Below are positions 9,031-17,342 of a DNA stretch of 64,000 nt, piece by piece. The DNA lies in the NCBI GenBank assembly GCA_965205785.1, contig OZ242188.1, positions 1,612,001 to 1,676,000 of the forward strand, read 5' to 3'. The DNA is from BJGV01 sp965205785. GTDB taxonomy: Bacteria; Pseudomonadota; Gammaproteobacteria; Burkholderiales; Nitrosomonadaceae. The notes under the pieces are model-generated. The model ran no database searches. It was not told the origin of the DNA and saw only the letters and a list, made by a program, of their open reading frames with translations. Both the position numbers and the translations under genes were made by a program. Position 1 is the stretch's first letter; each line of letters opens with the position of its first letter.

Positions 9031-10374
9031 TTATTTACTTTTTTCTAATACTTTGGCTTTACTCCATCCTTTTGCAAAGGATATCTGAATGGTATCACCA
9101 ATGTTAATCTGATTATCTTCTCGCAGCACATTATTATCTTTGTCGAAAGCAATACTATAGCCACGTTCTAATACAGACTTAGGATTAAGGAGATCAAGAC
9201 GCGCTTGCTGTCGTTGTAGTGAAGATATGAATACATCAAAATGATGAGATACTGCTCGGCACAAACGCTGATCTAATTCGTATAGTTGTTTGCTTAGACG
9301 AGTGATATCTAGTTTTGAGATAGTAATACATTGATTTAGTTCACGTAAAGACCTAAATTGATTTTCGAAATATCGTAGCCAAGCACCTGCAAGCCGTTCA
9401 TTTAGATGTTGAAGACGTATAATCTGAATGTGAATTCGCTCATCTGGGTGTGTTAAGCGGTGTGAAAGCATATCCATGTGTTGCATATGGTTTTCAAGAA
9501 AACCTTGTATTATTCTTTGAAGACTGCTATTTAGAGTTTTAATATGTTGTGTTAATTCTCCACTATCAGGGCACACAAGATGTGCTGCACCAGTAGGAGT
9601 TGGCGCACGAACATCTGCAACAAAATCTGCAATAGTAAAATCAGTTTCATGACCAATACCGCATATGATAGGGATATGACAAAAATCTATTGCTCTAGCT
9701 ATTATTTCTTCATTAAATGCCCATAAATCTTCAATAGTGCCACCACCCCGACAAAGGATTAATACATCACATTCATTTCTGCTTACTGCAGTTTGAATAG
9801 TTTTTACTATTTTTGCTGGCGCATCATTGCCTTGTACTTGTGTAGGGTAAATAACTATAGGTATTGAAGGCATTCGATGTCGTAATGTTGATAGTACGTC
9901 ACGAAGGGCGGCACCTGATGAGGAAGTTACAATTCCTATTTGTTTTGGGAAAGCTGGAAGAGGTTTTTTACGAATGGATTCAAAAAGCCCTTCTTTCTCT
10001 AGCTTAATTTTGAGTTGCTCAAATGCTTTAAATAAATCTCCTTTTCCTGCCAGACGGATCGTGTCTACATTTAGCTGAAAGTCACCACGTATTTTGTAAA
10101 GTGTAACTAATGCACGTACTTCAACCTGCATACCATCTTCAGGTTTCCAATTTAGTACCCTGTTTTTGTGGCTGAATATTACGCAACGTACTTGCGCATT
10201 AGAATCTTTAAGGGAAAAATACCAATGTCCTGAATCGTATCGCCTAAGATTAGAAATTTCACCACAAATCCATACTAACGGAAATGTATGTTCAAGTAGG
10301 TCTTTAGCGCTATGGTTTAATTCACTTACAGTTAAGATTGTATGGAAATTCCCTGATTCTGGAAGGAGATTCAT
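9031..10374 (-). CDS. xseA: Exodeoxyribonuclease VII large subunit
   Basis: Catalytic subunit of exonuclease VII, which degrades single-stranded DNA into short oligonucleotides. The N-terminal OB-fold (about residues 10-110, with VWICGEISNLRR and SGHWYFSLKD) is followed by the nuclease domain with GIVTSSSGAALRD, GGGTIEDLWAFNEE and ADVRAPTPT. A long coiled-coil region precedes the C-terminal VLERGYSIA segment. The 447 residues are the normal length. It lies divergent to exbB, a conserved neighbour arrangement in betaproteobacteria. The partner xseB is not in the window. Confidence 0.95.
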   Translation of the reverse strand: MNLLPESGNFHTILTVSELNHSAKDLLEHTFPLVWICGEISNLRRYDSGHWYFSLKDSNAQVRCVIFSHKNRVLNWKPEDGMQVEVRALVTLYKIRGDFQLNVDTIRLAGKGDLFKAFEQLKIKLEKEGLFESIRKKPLPAFPKQIGIVTSSSGAALRDVLSTLRHRMPSIPIVIYPTQVQGNDAPAKIVKTIQTAVSRNECDVLILCRGGGTIEDLWAFNEEIIARAIDFCHIPIICGIGHETDFTIADFVADVRAPTPTGAAHLVCPDSGELTQHIKTLNSSLQRIIQGFLENHMQHMDMLSHRLTHPDERIHIQIIRLQHLNERLAGAWLRYFENQFRSLRELNQCITISKLDITRLSKQLYELDQRLCRAVSHHFDVFISSLQRQQARLDLLNPKSVLERGYSIAFDKDNNVLREDNQINIGDTIQISFAKGWSKAKVLEKSK

Positions 10375-10695
10375 CTTGGTATTCTACAATAATCCACAAT
10401 TGTAATAAAATTTAGCATTGAATAGGGCAAGGCAGCATAAATTCTGTTAAAATATATAACCTTTTGATACTAAAGAATATATTAATGCTTATGGATTTGC
10501 CTGGTTAATAAACGCTATTGCAAGCTGGTGTTTTAATTATTTATAAACAGATTCTCCACATACTTATACACAGTAATTACAGAAAATAGAGACTTTATAA
10601 TTTTAATTTAAAATATGCTTTTTACCTTGCTGAAAATACGAAGGCAAGATACATTACAACACTGATTTTATCTGGTTTATCTAGGAGAATATTAC
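10375..10695. other. xseA/exbB divergent intergenic region with DnaA-box-like doublet
   Basis: This 321-base AT-rich region separates divergent genes and must hold both promoters, though none could be fixed. It contains TTCTCCACA at 10552-10560 and TTATACACA at 10564-10572, spaced 12 bases apart. The second fits the relaxed DnaA box TTATNCACA. TAATCCACA at 10390-10398 is flanked by TACAAT and ATTGTA arms. The 12-base spacing matches that of the stronger cluster at 38.56 kb. Confidence 0.4.
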
Positions 10696-11307
10696 TTGTA
10701 TTCATTGATTCAAGCCGCTGGCTGGCCAATCTGGCTGATTATTGTAGCTTCTGTTATAGCTGTTGCTATTATTGGCGAACGAGTACTAGCTCTACGAATA
10801 AGTACTGTTACTCCAAAAGGATTATTGGCAAAAGTTATTAGGGAGTATCAAGAACGAGGTGTGAACACGGATATGCTTGTACGTTTACACTCACATTCAC
10901 CATTAGGGCAAGTATTTGCAGCAGGATTAAAGAATATTAAAAGTACACGCGAAGTTATGAAAGAATCTATAGAAGAAGCTGGCCGAGCTGTTTCACATGA
11001 TCTTGATCGATATTTAACTACTCTTGGCACTATCGCTTCAATGAGCCCATTATTGGGGTTATTTGGTACGGTAGTTGGTATGATCGAAATCTTTGGTTCC
11101 AATTCTCCTACAGGTGGCAGCAATCCTGCACAGCTCGCACATGGAATTTCTGTAGCACTTTATAATACTGCGTTTGGTATTTTAGTGGCGATACCAAGTA
11201 TGATTTTTTACCGTTACTTCCGAGCTAAAGTAGACTCTCTTGTGGTAGGGATGGAATTACAAGCATTAAAACTAGTAGAGACTGTCCACGGTGAGCGTAA
11301 AGCTTAA
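10696..11307 (+). CDS. exbB: ExbB/TolQ-family proton channel protein
   Basis: Inner-membrane subunit of a proton-driven motor (MotA/TolQ/ExbB family) that energises outer-membrane processes. The 203 residues have three membrane helices: one near the N-terminus and two around residues 115-190, with the conserved SPLLGLFGTVVGMI segment and SVALYNTAFGILVAIPSM. It starts at TTG with AGGAG at 10683-10687, a good spacing. exbD follows 47 bases later. The lack of tonB, tolA or tolB nearby leaves open which system it drives. Confidence 0.9.
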   Translation: MYSLIQAAGWPIWLIIVASVIAVAIIGERVLALRISTVTPKGLLAKVIREYQERGVNTDMLVRLHSHSPLGQVFAAGLKNIKSTREVMKESIEEAGRAVSHDLDRYLTTLGTIASMSPLLGLFGTVVGMIEIFGSNSPTGGSNPAQLAHGISVALYNTAFGILVAIPSMIFYRYFRAKVDSLVVGMELQALKLVETVHGERKA

Positions 11308-11354
11308 TTAGTAGGTTTTACTGCTAATTTTTTAGTAAATAGTTAAATTATCCA

Positions 11355-11777
11355 ATGAATTTCCAACGAGGAAGACAAAAAGAAGAGCCAGAGATTAATT
11401 TAATCCCGATGATTGATGTATTGTTGGTGATTCTCATATTTCTGATGATTACAACTACATATTCAAAGTTTTCCGAACTGGAGATTAGTTTGCCACAAGC
11501 TACAGCGGAAAAACCGTCTGAGCATCCAAGTACTATTAACGTAGCTGTTAGCCCTGTTGGTAGTTATGTGATTAATCGCATACCTGTCAAATATAGTAGT
11601 GTAGAAGGACTCAGTGATGAACTGAGGGCAGCTGCAGGTAATCAAAAAGATCCGGTGATTGTTATTAATGCCGACGCTAATACCACGCATCAGTCTGTTA
11701 TTTCTGTAATGGAGGCCGCTCATCTTGCAGGGTACTATCACATCACTTTTATGACTGAATCACGAAGTAAGAAGTAG
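11355..11777 (+). CDS. exbD: ExbD/TolR-family biopolymer transport protein
   Basis: Partner of ExbB: one N-terminal membrane helix and a periplasmic domain. The helix carries the essential aspartate in INLIPMIDVLLVILIFLM (about residues 15-32), the proton-coupling motif of the family. At 140 residues the length is normal. In most betaproteobacteria the order continues exbD, lpxK, a Trm112-like gene, kdsB; here lpxK is missing and the Trm112-like gene is only 164 bases away. Confidence 0.92.
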   Translation: MNFQRGRQKEEPEINLIPMIDVLLVILIFLMITTTYSKFSELEISLPQATAEKPSEHPSTINVAVSPVGSYVINRIPVKYSSVEGLSDELRAAAGNQKDPVIVINADANTTHQSVISVMEAAHLAGYYHITFMTESRSKK

Positions 11778-11810
11778 TACAATTATCTAGAACAAGGTGG
11801 TGGTTTTAAG

Positions 11811-11930
11811 GTGCATCTGCGAGAATGCAGAAGAGATCCATGTAATTATTTGAGTTCATTGGCAATTAATGTGCACATAAATCTTGAACATAATTACATA
11901 CCTATCTTGTATCAGTATCAAAAATATTGA
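11811..11930 (+). pseudogene. Possible decayed C-terminal fragment of lpxK
   Basis: An open frame with no start of its own runs from 11811 to a TGA at 11928-11930, 11 bases before the Trm112-like gene, exactly where the lpxK tail is expected. The 39 residues include ECRR, then NYLSSL and HINLEHNYIPIL. From memory this resembles the LpxK C-terminus (KDAVKCR, then YLPV, then IN-x-E and a final helix). Nothing of the kinase domain remains. The similarity is weak and judged by eye; it could be chance. Confidence 0.3.
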
Positions 11931-11941
11931 GGATATAATTT

Positions 11942-12121
11942 ATGGATACAAAATTATTAGACATTTTAGTGTGTCCATTGTGCAAAGGCCCATTGTTGTA
12001 TAGAAAGGCTGAAGGCGAACTGATTTGTAAGGTAGATAGGCTAGCTTATGGTATTAAAGACGGTATTCCAGTGATGCTGGAAGATGAAGCTCGTAAACTA
12101 CCTGCTGATGAAAATGTTTAA
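11942..12121 (+). CDS. Trm112-like zinc-ribbon protein (YcaR family)
   Basis: A 59-residue protein beginning MDTKLLDILVCPLCKGPL, the signature of the Trm112/YcaR family. These small proteins activate or stabilise methyltransferases in eukaryotes and archaea; their bacterial role is unsettled. The CPLC pair is present, while the second metal-ligand region reads LICKVDRLAYGIKDGIPVML with a single cysteine, as is common in bacterial members. TGAGGA at 11928-11933 is a good ribosome binding site. In most betaproteobacteria it sits between lpxK and kdsB; neither is intact here. Confidence 0.85.
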   Translation: MDTKLLDILVCPLCKGPLLYRKAEGELICKVDRLAYGIKDGIPVMLEDEARKLPADENV

Positions 12122-12215
12122 CCAAGAAAGAAGGAATCTCGTCGGAGAAATAAATTGCTAGGAAAATTCTTGTAGTGTATTACTCGGTAATTTTTATATT
12201 AGAAAAAGTTACTAT

Positions 12216-13163
12216 ATGAACTCAAATATTGCTACTGTTCTTGGTGCACTCATAGGTGATTCTGCTACGCTCGGATTACACTGGATTTATGATCCAAAGC
12301 GTATTTCTGAAATTGAGAAGTTAAAAGGGCTCGTTTTTTTACAGCCCGATGCTAAACATTATGATGATGTAAAAGGTTATTTTGCACATGGCGGAAGGGT
12401 TGCTGGAGAGTCGACAAGTTATGGTGAAGCATGTTTGTTGCTGCTTCAGCATCTGGCAAAACATGGTAGTTTTATTCGTACTGCATATCAAACAGAATAC
12501 CGAGATCATTTTGGTCCAGGTGGTGCGTATACAGGATATATAGATTCACCTACTCGCCATACTATACAAACACTATTATTACTTGATCCAGAGGCGTTTC
12601 CAGCATCATCAGGTGCAGATGACGACCAGTTTCTATCGTTGGCGGCGATCCCTGCGATGGTTGTAACCAATACTGATACACTTGAAGTATTGATGCAACG
12701 AATTGAAGAAATGGTACGCGTGACAAACAACAATGACTTAGCAGTGGCAGCCGCAAAATGCTCGGCAGCGGCACTATTTGAGATACTTAATGGTAAATCA
12801 ATGGAATCAGCGCTGGCCAGTTCTTTACAATTTTCGGGAGATAAGTTAAGACCATTGCTTGAGCAGGCGCTCGCTATACAGTCACTAGATAATATTAATG
12901 TTGCAGAACGGTTTGGTTCTGCTTGTCATGTGGCACAAGGCTTGCCTGTAGTTTTTCATATAGCAAAGTGCGTTCCAGACTATCAAACTGCAATAGAGAC
13001 CAATATTCGTACTGGAGGGGATAATTGTGGTCGTGCAATCATGCTTGGTGCCTTTACTGCTGCTCATATGATAAAGCAGGGAAATACTTTTCCTATTCCG
13101 CTTGAGTGGCTTGTTAGGTATAGAAAGGTTATTGCTGCTGTTGATGCGTGTGCGAAGTTATAG
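12216..13163 (+). CDS. ADP-ribosylglycohydrolase (DraG-like) family protein
   Basis: A 315-residue all-alpha protein of the ADP-ribosylglycohydrolase/crystallin J1 family, whose members remove ADP-ribose from proteins or small molecules using a two-magnesium centre. Near the N-terminus is GALIGDSATLGLHWIYD, and at the C-terminus TGGDNCGRAIMLGA provides the usual metal-binding aspartate. The central aspartates common in DraG are less clear. It stands between the Trm112-like gene and gmk with gaps of about 95-110 bases. The substrate is unknown; no nitrogenase or DraT gene is near. Confidence 0.75.
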   Translation: MNSNIATVLGALIGDSATLGLHWIYDPKRISEIEKLKGLVFLQPDAKHYDDVKGYFAHGGRVAGESTSYGEACLLLLQHLAKHGSFIRTAYQTEYRDHFGPGGAYTGYIDSPTRHTIQTLLLLDPEAFPASSGADDDQFLSLAAIPAMVVTNTDTLEVLMQRIEEMVRVTNNNDLAVAAAKCSAAALFEILNGKSMESALASSLQFSGDKLRPLLEQALAIQSLDNINVAERFGSACHVAQGLPVVFHIAKCVPDYQTAIETNIRTGGDNCGRAIMLGAFTAAHMIKQGNTFPIPLEWLVRYRKVIAAVDACAKL

Positions 13164-13272
13164 TCATATTAAAATTCATTTATTTTGGGTTTAAGGTAGG
13201 TTCATTAGCTTATATCAGATTTATATAAATAGAGCATCCATATGTCTCTATACGAAAATTATAGGATCAAAT

Positions 13273-13890
13273 ATGGCAACAGTATCAGGCAAGCTATTTA
13301 TTCTTAGTGCTCCTTCTGGAACTGGAAAAACTAGTTTGACTAAAGCCCTGCTCAAGGCAAATATTAATTTATGGCTATCAGTCTCATATACTTCAAGAGC
13401 AAAACGTCCTGGAGAGAAAGAAGGGATTGATTATTATTTTGTAGAACGTAAAATTTTCAGGCAGATGTTGGAGTGTGGAGAATTTATAGAAAGCGCTGAA
13501 GTATATGGGAACCTCTATGGTACCTCTCAAAAATGGATTAATGAATCCATAGAGTCTGGAAAAGATGTTTTACTTGAGATTGATAGTCAAGGTGCACAGC
13601 AGGTACGTAAGATTTTTTCTAATGTAGTGAGTATCTTTGTATTGCCACCTTCACTAGAAGAACTAGAAAATCGTTTAAGAAACCGTAACCAGGATAGCGA
13701 GAAAGTTATTGCTAAACGGATGGATGCAGCAAGAGAAGAAATCAGACATGTTAGTGAATATGATTATGTTATTATCAATGATAATATGGATATAGCGTTA
13801 AGAGACTTGATCTGTGTTGTGCAGTCTGAACGTCTGAGAATGTCAACACAGCTTGTGCATTATCATGATTTAGTAACGCAACTTGGATAG
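13273..13890 (+). CDS. gmk: Guanylate kinase
   Basis: Phosphorylates GMP to GDP with ATP. The P-loop APSGTGKT lies at residues 13-20. The GMP-binding segment SYTSRAKRPGEKEGIDYYFV and the LEIDSQGAQQVRK stretch are typical, and 205 residues is the family length. It heads the conserved gmk-rpoZ-spoT block, which links guanine nucleotide supply, RNA polymerase omega and (p)ppGpp turnover. Confidence 0.96.
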   Translation: MATVSGKLFILSAPSGTGKTSLTKALLKANINLWLSVSYTSRAKRPGEKEGIDYYFVERKIFRQMLECGEFIESAEVYGNLYGTSQKWINESIESGKDVLLEIDSQGAQQVRKIFSNVVSIFVLPPSLEELENRLRNRNQDSEKVIAKRMDAAREEIRHVSEYDYVIINDNMDIALRDLICVVQSERLRMSTQLVHYHDLVTQLG

Positions 13891-13926
13891 ATATATTTTT
13901 TTAAATCCTATATCAGGAGAAATTAC

Positions 13927-14133
13927 GTGGCTCGGATTACAGTAGAAGATTGTTTAAAAAAAATTCCTAATCGTTTTGACATGACCTTGGCAGCTACGAT
14001 TAGGGCAAGACAAATTTCAATCGGAAGTCCTCCTATGGTAGAGTCAGCAAGAGATAAGCCTACAGTAATTGCGTTACGTGAGTTAGCTCAGGGAGAAATA
14101 GGGCTAGAAATTCTAAATATGGGGTCAGTTTGA
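13927..14133 (+). CDS. rpoZ: RNA polymerase omega subunit
   Basis: Omega helps assemble RNA polymerase and forms part of a (p)ppGpp site. The start MARITVEDCLKKIPNRFDM is the family signature. It begins at GTG with AGGAG at a good distance upstream. At 68 residues it is shorter than the 91 of E. coli, but short omegas are common in betaproteobacteria. It follows gmk by 36 bases. Confidence 0.95.
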   Translation: MARITVEDCLKKIPNRFDMTLAATIRARQISIGSPPMVESARDKPTVIALRELAQGEIGLEILNMGSV

Positions 14134-14167
14134 TTTTACGCCATGCAGAGTGCTAAGAAAAATTACT

Positions 14168-14196
14168 TTGACCTGTTATTAAGCCAAATATATTAT
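14168..14196 (+). promoter_or_regulatory. Probable sigma-70 promoter of spoT
   Basis: TTGACC at 14168-14173 and TATTAT at 14191-14196 each match the sigma-70 consensus at five of six bases and are separated by exactly 17 bases. They lie in the rpoZ-spoT gap, about 50 bases before the spoT ATG, and suggest spoT can be transcribed separately from gmk-rpoZ. Confidence 0.6.
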
Positions 14197-14247
14197 CTCA
14201 ATCTATAGAGGCGTTTTAAATTATTCTTCGTCTCACTAGTTTACATT

Positions 14248-16431
14248 ATGAATCAATTAGAGAGGCAGAAAACCAAGAAGGATTCAACACAGGCAGAAAG
14301 CCTTTTAGATTCTTCTATTTCAATTTCTGGGGCTGAGTTTTTATTCCATGAATTGGCTGGTTATTTAAAGCCGGAAGATGTTTCTCAACTTCAAAATGCC
14401 TATCTTTTTAGTCAAAGTGCACATTCCGGACAATATCGTGAGTCCGGTGAGCCTTATATATCTCATCCCCTAGCGGTAACTAGCATACTTGGTAAGTTGC
14501 ACTTAGATGTCCAGACATTAACCGCAGCGTTACTTCATGATGTAGTGGAAGATACTCACGTTTCTAAATCAGAGATTAGTAATAGATTCGGGAAACCAGT
14601 AGCTGATCTAGTGGACGGTGTTTCTAAGCTTGATAAGATTGAGTTTCAGACTCATGCAGAAGCTCAGGCAGAAAATTTTCGTAAGATGCTACTTGCAATG
14701 GCACGTGATGTGCGAGTCATACTAATCAAATTAGCAGATCGGCTTCATAATATGCGAACGTTGGATGCTGTGAGAGCAGAGAAGAGACGTCGTACAGCAC
14801 GTGAAACGATGGAAATTTATGCGCCCATCGCAAACCGGCTAGGTTTGAATAATATATATCAGGAATTACAAGAACTTAGTTTTCATAACCTTTTTCCAAC
14901 ACGCTACAGGGTTTTGACTAATGCAACTAAGGCGATTCGTGGTAATAGGCGAGAAGTATTAAAGAAGATTCTTGATGCAATCCGAAGATGTCTACACGAA
15001 GCAGGACTCAATACAAAAGTAAGCGGACGAGAAAAACAGCTCTACAGTATTTACAAGAAAATGGTAGAGAAGCATTTAACATTTTCTGAGATCTTTGATA
15101 TTTATGGTTTTCGTGTTGTTGTAAAAGATATACCTTCATGCTATGTCGCACTTGGTTCCCTGCATAGTTTATACAATCCAATTCCCGGAAAATTTAAAGA
15201 TTATATTGCAATTCCTAAGGCAAACGGTTATCAGTCATTACACAGTACCCTGTTAGGACCTTATGGCACACCAATTGAAGTACAGATTCGTACAGCTGAG
15301 ATGCACCGGATAGCTGAGGCAGGTGTTGCTTCACACTGGTTATATAAGAGTTCCGATTCGGATTTAAATGATATACATCTGAGAACGCACCAGTGGTTAC
15401 AAAGCTTGCTGGAAACACTTAGTGATTCCGATGATTCATTAGAATTTTTAGAACATCTTAAAGTCGATCTATTTCCAGGTGAGGTTTACGTATGTACGCC
15501 TCAAGGAAAAATCTTGACGTTACCAAAAGATTCTACTGCTGTAGATTTTGCATATGCCGTTCATACCGATATTGGTAATTGCTGCGTGGCTGTAAAGATT
15601 AATGGAGAAAATGCGTCTCTGCGGACAAAACTAAGGAGTGGGGATCGTGTTGAAATAGTTACATCTTCGCATGCAGAACCTAACCCTGCATGGCTTACTT
15701 ACGTGGTAACTGGTAAAGCACGTTCGCATATCCGACATTTCTTAAAGACTATGCAGTACGAAGAGTCTGCTGAATTTGGAAAACGGTTATTAAATCAAGC
15801 ATTATTATCATTTAATGTTGATCCACAAACTATAAGTGCTGATCAGTGGGAGAAATTAGCAAAGGAAAGTGGAGCCAAATCAAAAAAAGAACTATTAACA
15901 GATATGGGGTTAGGAAAACATTTGCCAGCCGTAGTTGCTAAGCGTTTGGTAAAACCAGGAGAAGGTATTTCTAAACCAAGAGGAGAGAATGACGCTGTTG
16001 TTATTCTTGGAACAGAAGGTATGGCAGTACAATTTGCCAAATGTTGTCATCCAATTCCAGGAGACCCAATTGTTGGGTTTATAAAGAAAAGTCAGGGATT
16101 AGTAATTCATATATATGATTGTCCATTAATTGCTAAAAATCGAAATAATTCCAATAGCTTATTAGATGTAACATGGAGTCAGGATATCGCCAAACTTTTC
16201 GAGGCTAGTATCAAAATGGTGGTTGCAAACCAGCGAGGTGTATTAGCTAGGGTAGCTGCAGGTATTGCTGAAGCCGATTCAAATATTGATAATATTTCTA
16301 TGGAAGGCGATGGTGCTCATACAACTATACACTTTACCTTGCAAGTTAGTAATCGCCAGCATCTTGCCCAGTTAATGCGTAGTCTAAGACATATTCGTGA
16401 AGTGGCAAGAATTACTAGAGTGAAAGGATAA
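14248..16431 (+). CDS. spoT: Bifunctional (p)ppGpp synthetase/hydrolase
   Basis: Makes and degrades the stringent-response alarmone. Domains in order: HD hydrolase (residues 60-200, with intact H97-D98, EDT at 101-103 and LADRLHNMRT at 162-171), synthetase (about 245-370, with KFKDYIAIPKANGYQSLHS from 315), TGS (about 410-475) and a C-terminal ACT domain (about 655-727). The basic KFKD motif, in place of the acidic EXDD of monofunctional RelA, marks the bifunctional class. The 727 residues are full length. A second RelA-type gene is not in the window. Confidence 0.95.
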   Translation: MNQLERQKTKKDSTQAESLLDSSISISGAEFLFHELAGYLKPEDVSQLQNAYLFSQSAHSGQYRESGEPYISHPLAVTSILGKLHLDVQTLTAALLHDVVEDTHVSKSEISNRFGKPVADLVDGVSKLDKIEFQTHAEAQAENFRKMLLAMARDVRVILIKLADRLHNMRTLDAVRAEKRRRTARETMEIYAPIANRLGLNNIYQELQELSFHNLFPTRYRVLTNATKAIRGNRREVLKKILDAIRRCLHEAGLNTKVSGREKQLYSIYKKMVEKHLTFSEIFDIYGFRVVVKDIPSCYVALGSLHSLYNPIPGKFKDYIAIPKANGYQSLHSTLLGPYGTPIEVQIRTAEMHRIAEAGVASHWLYKSSDSDLNDIHLRTHQWLQSLLETLSDSDDSLEFLEHLKVDLFPGEVYVCTPQGKILTLPKDSTAVDFAYAVHTDIGNCCVAVKINGENASLRTKLRSGDRVEIVTSSHAEPNPAWLTYVVTGKARSHIRHFLKTMQYEESAEFGKRLLNQALLSFNVDPQTISADQWEKLAKESGAKSKKELLTDMGLGKHLPAVVAKRLVKPGEGISKPRGENDAVVILGTEGMAVQFAKCCHPIPGDPIVGFIKKSQGLVIHIYDCPLIAKNRNNSNSLLDVTWSQDIAKLFEASIKMVVANQRGVLARVAAGIAEADSNIDNISMEGDGAHTTIHFTLQVSNRQHLAQLMRSLRHIREVARITRVKG

Positions 16432-16527
16432 TCCATAATTAAGTATTTCTTATTCTTTATGTATTAGGTGGTACTTTATTAAGAGTGATACAAATCAATC
16501 AAAATATCTGTCATAATCATAAATATT

Positions 16528-17232
16528 ATGGATGATACAGAAATTTCAACTCTTGATTTCACAACAACAGAAGGCGCTTCTTCTGACTCTGAGGAATTAA
16601 TTGATTATGAGGAATTGCCTTCTAATATAAGAGATTTACTTAGTAAGGCTGTTACTGATATTGAGGCGGCGATTCTGAGTCTTGAACAGGCTTTAGAATC
16701 TGACCTAGTCAAAGAACCTAGCTGGCAGATGTTGGCCTATTTGTATTTAGGTACTAACCGGTTAGATAATTTTAACAGTCTGAATAAGCGTCATGAGGAA
16801 GCTTTTGGTACATCTATTTCTATTAATTCTCCTGTATTGGAGATGAAAATAGACTCTGACCGTGTTGTTTTTGAAATGCCACAAAAAATTGTTTGTGATT
16901 CCTTGCCGGATATTGCTTTAGTTGAAGAGGCATGTGCCTCCTCTAAGGGTGCTATGCTTGATTTTACAAATGTACATGGCGCTGATACTGGTGGGCTTAA
17001 GGAGCTTGTTGAATTTTTTGCTAAATTACCTCATGATCAGACGAAGCCAGAAATATCAGGAATTAATCGTTTTATTTCAAGTCTGGGAAAGGCCGCTAAC
17101 GACAGTTCGGGTACTCAGGAAATGTGGAATCTATTGTTTGAGTATAGTCGTTTTTGTGACGATATAGACACTTTTGATGAGCTTGCTATTAAATTTGCTA
17201 TACGCTTTAGCATATCACCACCATCTTGGTAG
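16528..17232 (+). CDS. STAS-domain-like protein, acidic
   Basis: A 234-residue acidic protein with no membrane segment. The middle region (about 105-185) reads like a STAS/MlaB-type fold: a strand, then GAMLDFTNVHGADTGGLKEL, where an anti-sigma-factor-antagonist family would have its switch Ser/Thr next to the DT, then an alternating helix-strand region. The N-terminal 100 residues are helical. Such genes often follow housekeeping genes in Nitrosomonadales and related groups, but no function is established. It lies 96 bases after spoT. Confidence 0.6.
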   Translation: MDDTEISTLDFTTTEGASSDSEELIDYEELPSNIRDLLSKAVTDIEAAILSLEQALESDLVKEPSWQMLAYLYLGTNRLDNFNSLNKRHEEAFGTSISINSPVLEMKIDSDRVVFEMPQKIVCDSLPDIALVEEACASSKGAMLDFTNVHGADTGGLKELVEFFAKLPHDQTKPEISGINRFISSLGKAANDSSGTQEMWNLLFEYSRFCDDIDTFDELAIKFAIRFSISPPSW

Positions 17233-17302
17233 CTATAAGTGAAGAAAATTATAAGACCAGAATGCACTAACAATACGTTATTGCTGGGTCCAGTAAATTC
17301 TA

Positions 17303-17337
17303 AATAATAAAGCCTATCTTTTCCTGGCTTTAATAGT
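17303..17337. terminator. Bidirectional terminator between the STAS-like and aldehyde dehydrogenase genes
   Basis: A perfect 7-base-pair stem, TAAAGCC (17308-17314) and GGCTTTA (17326-17332), encloses an 11-base loop. It lies between converging genes, five bases beyond the aldehyde dehydrogenase stop, and has a T-rich tail in the minus direction. Confidence 0.55.
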
Positions 17338-17342
17338 TCATG

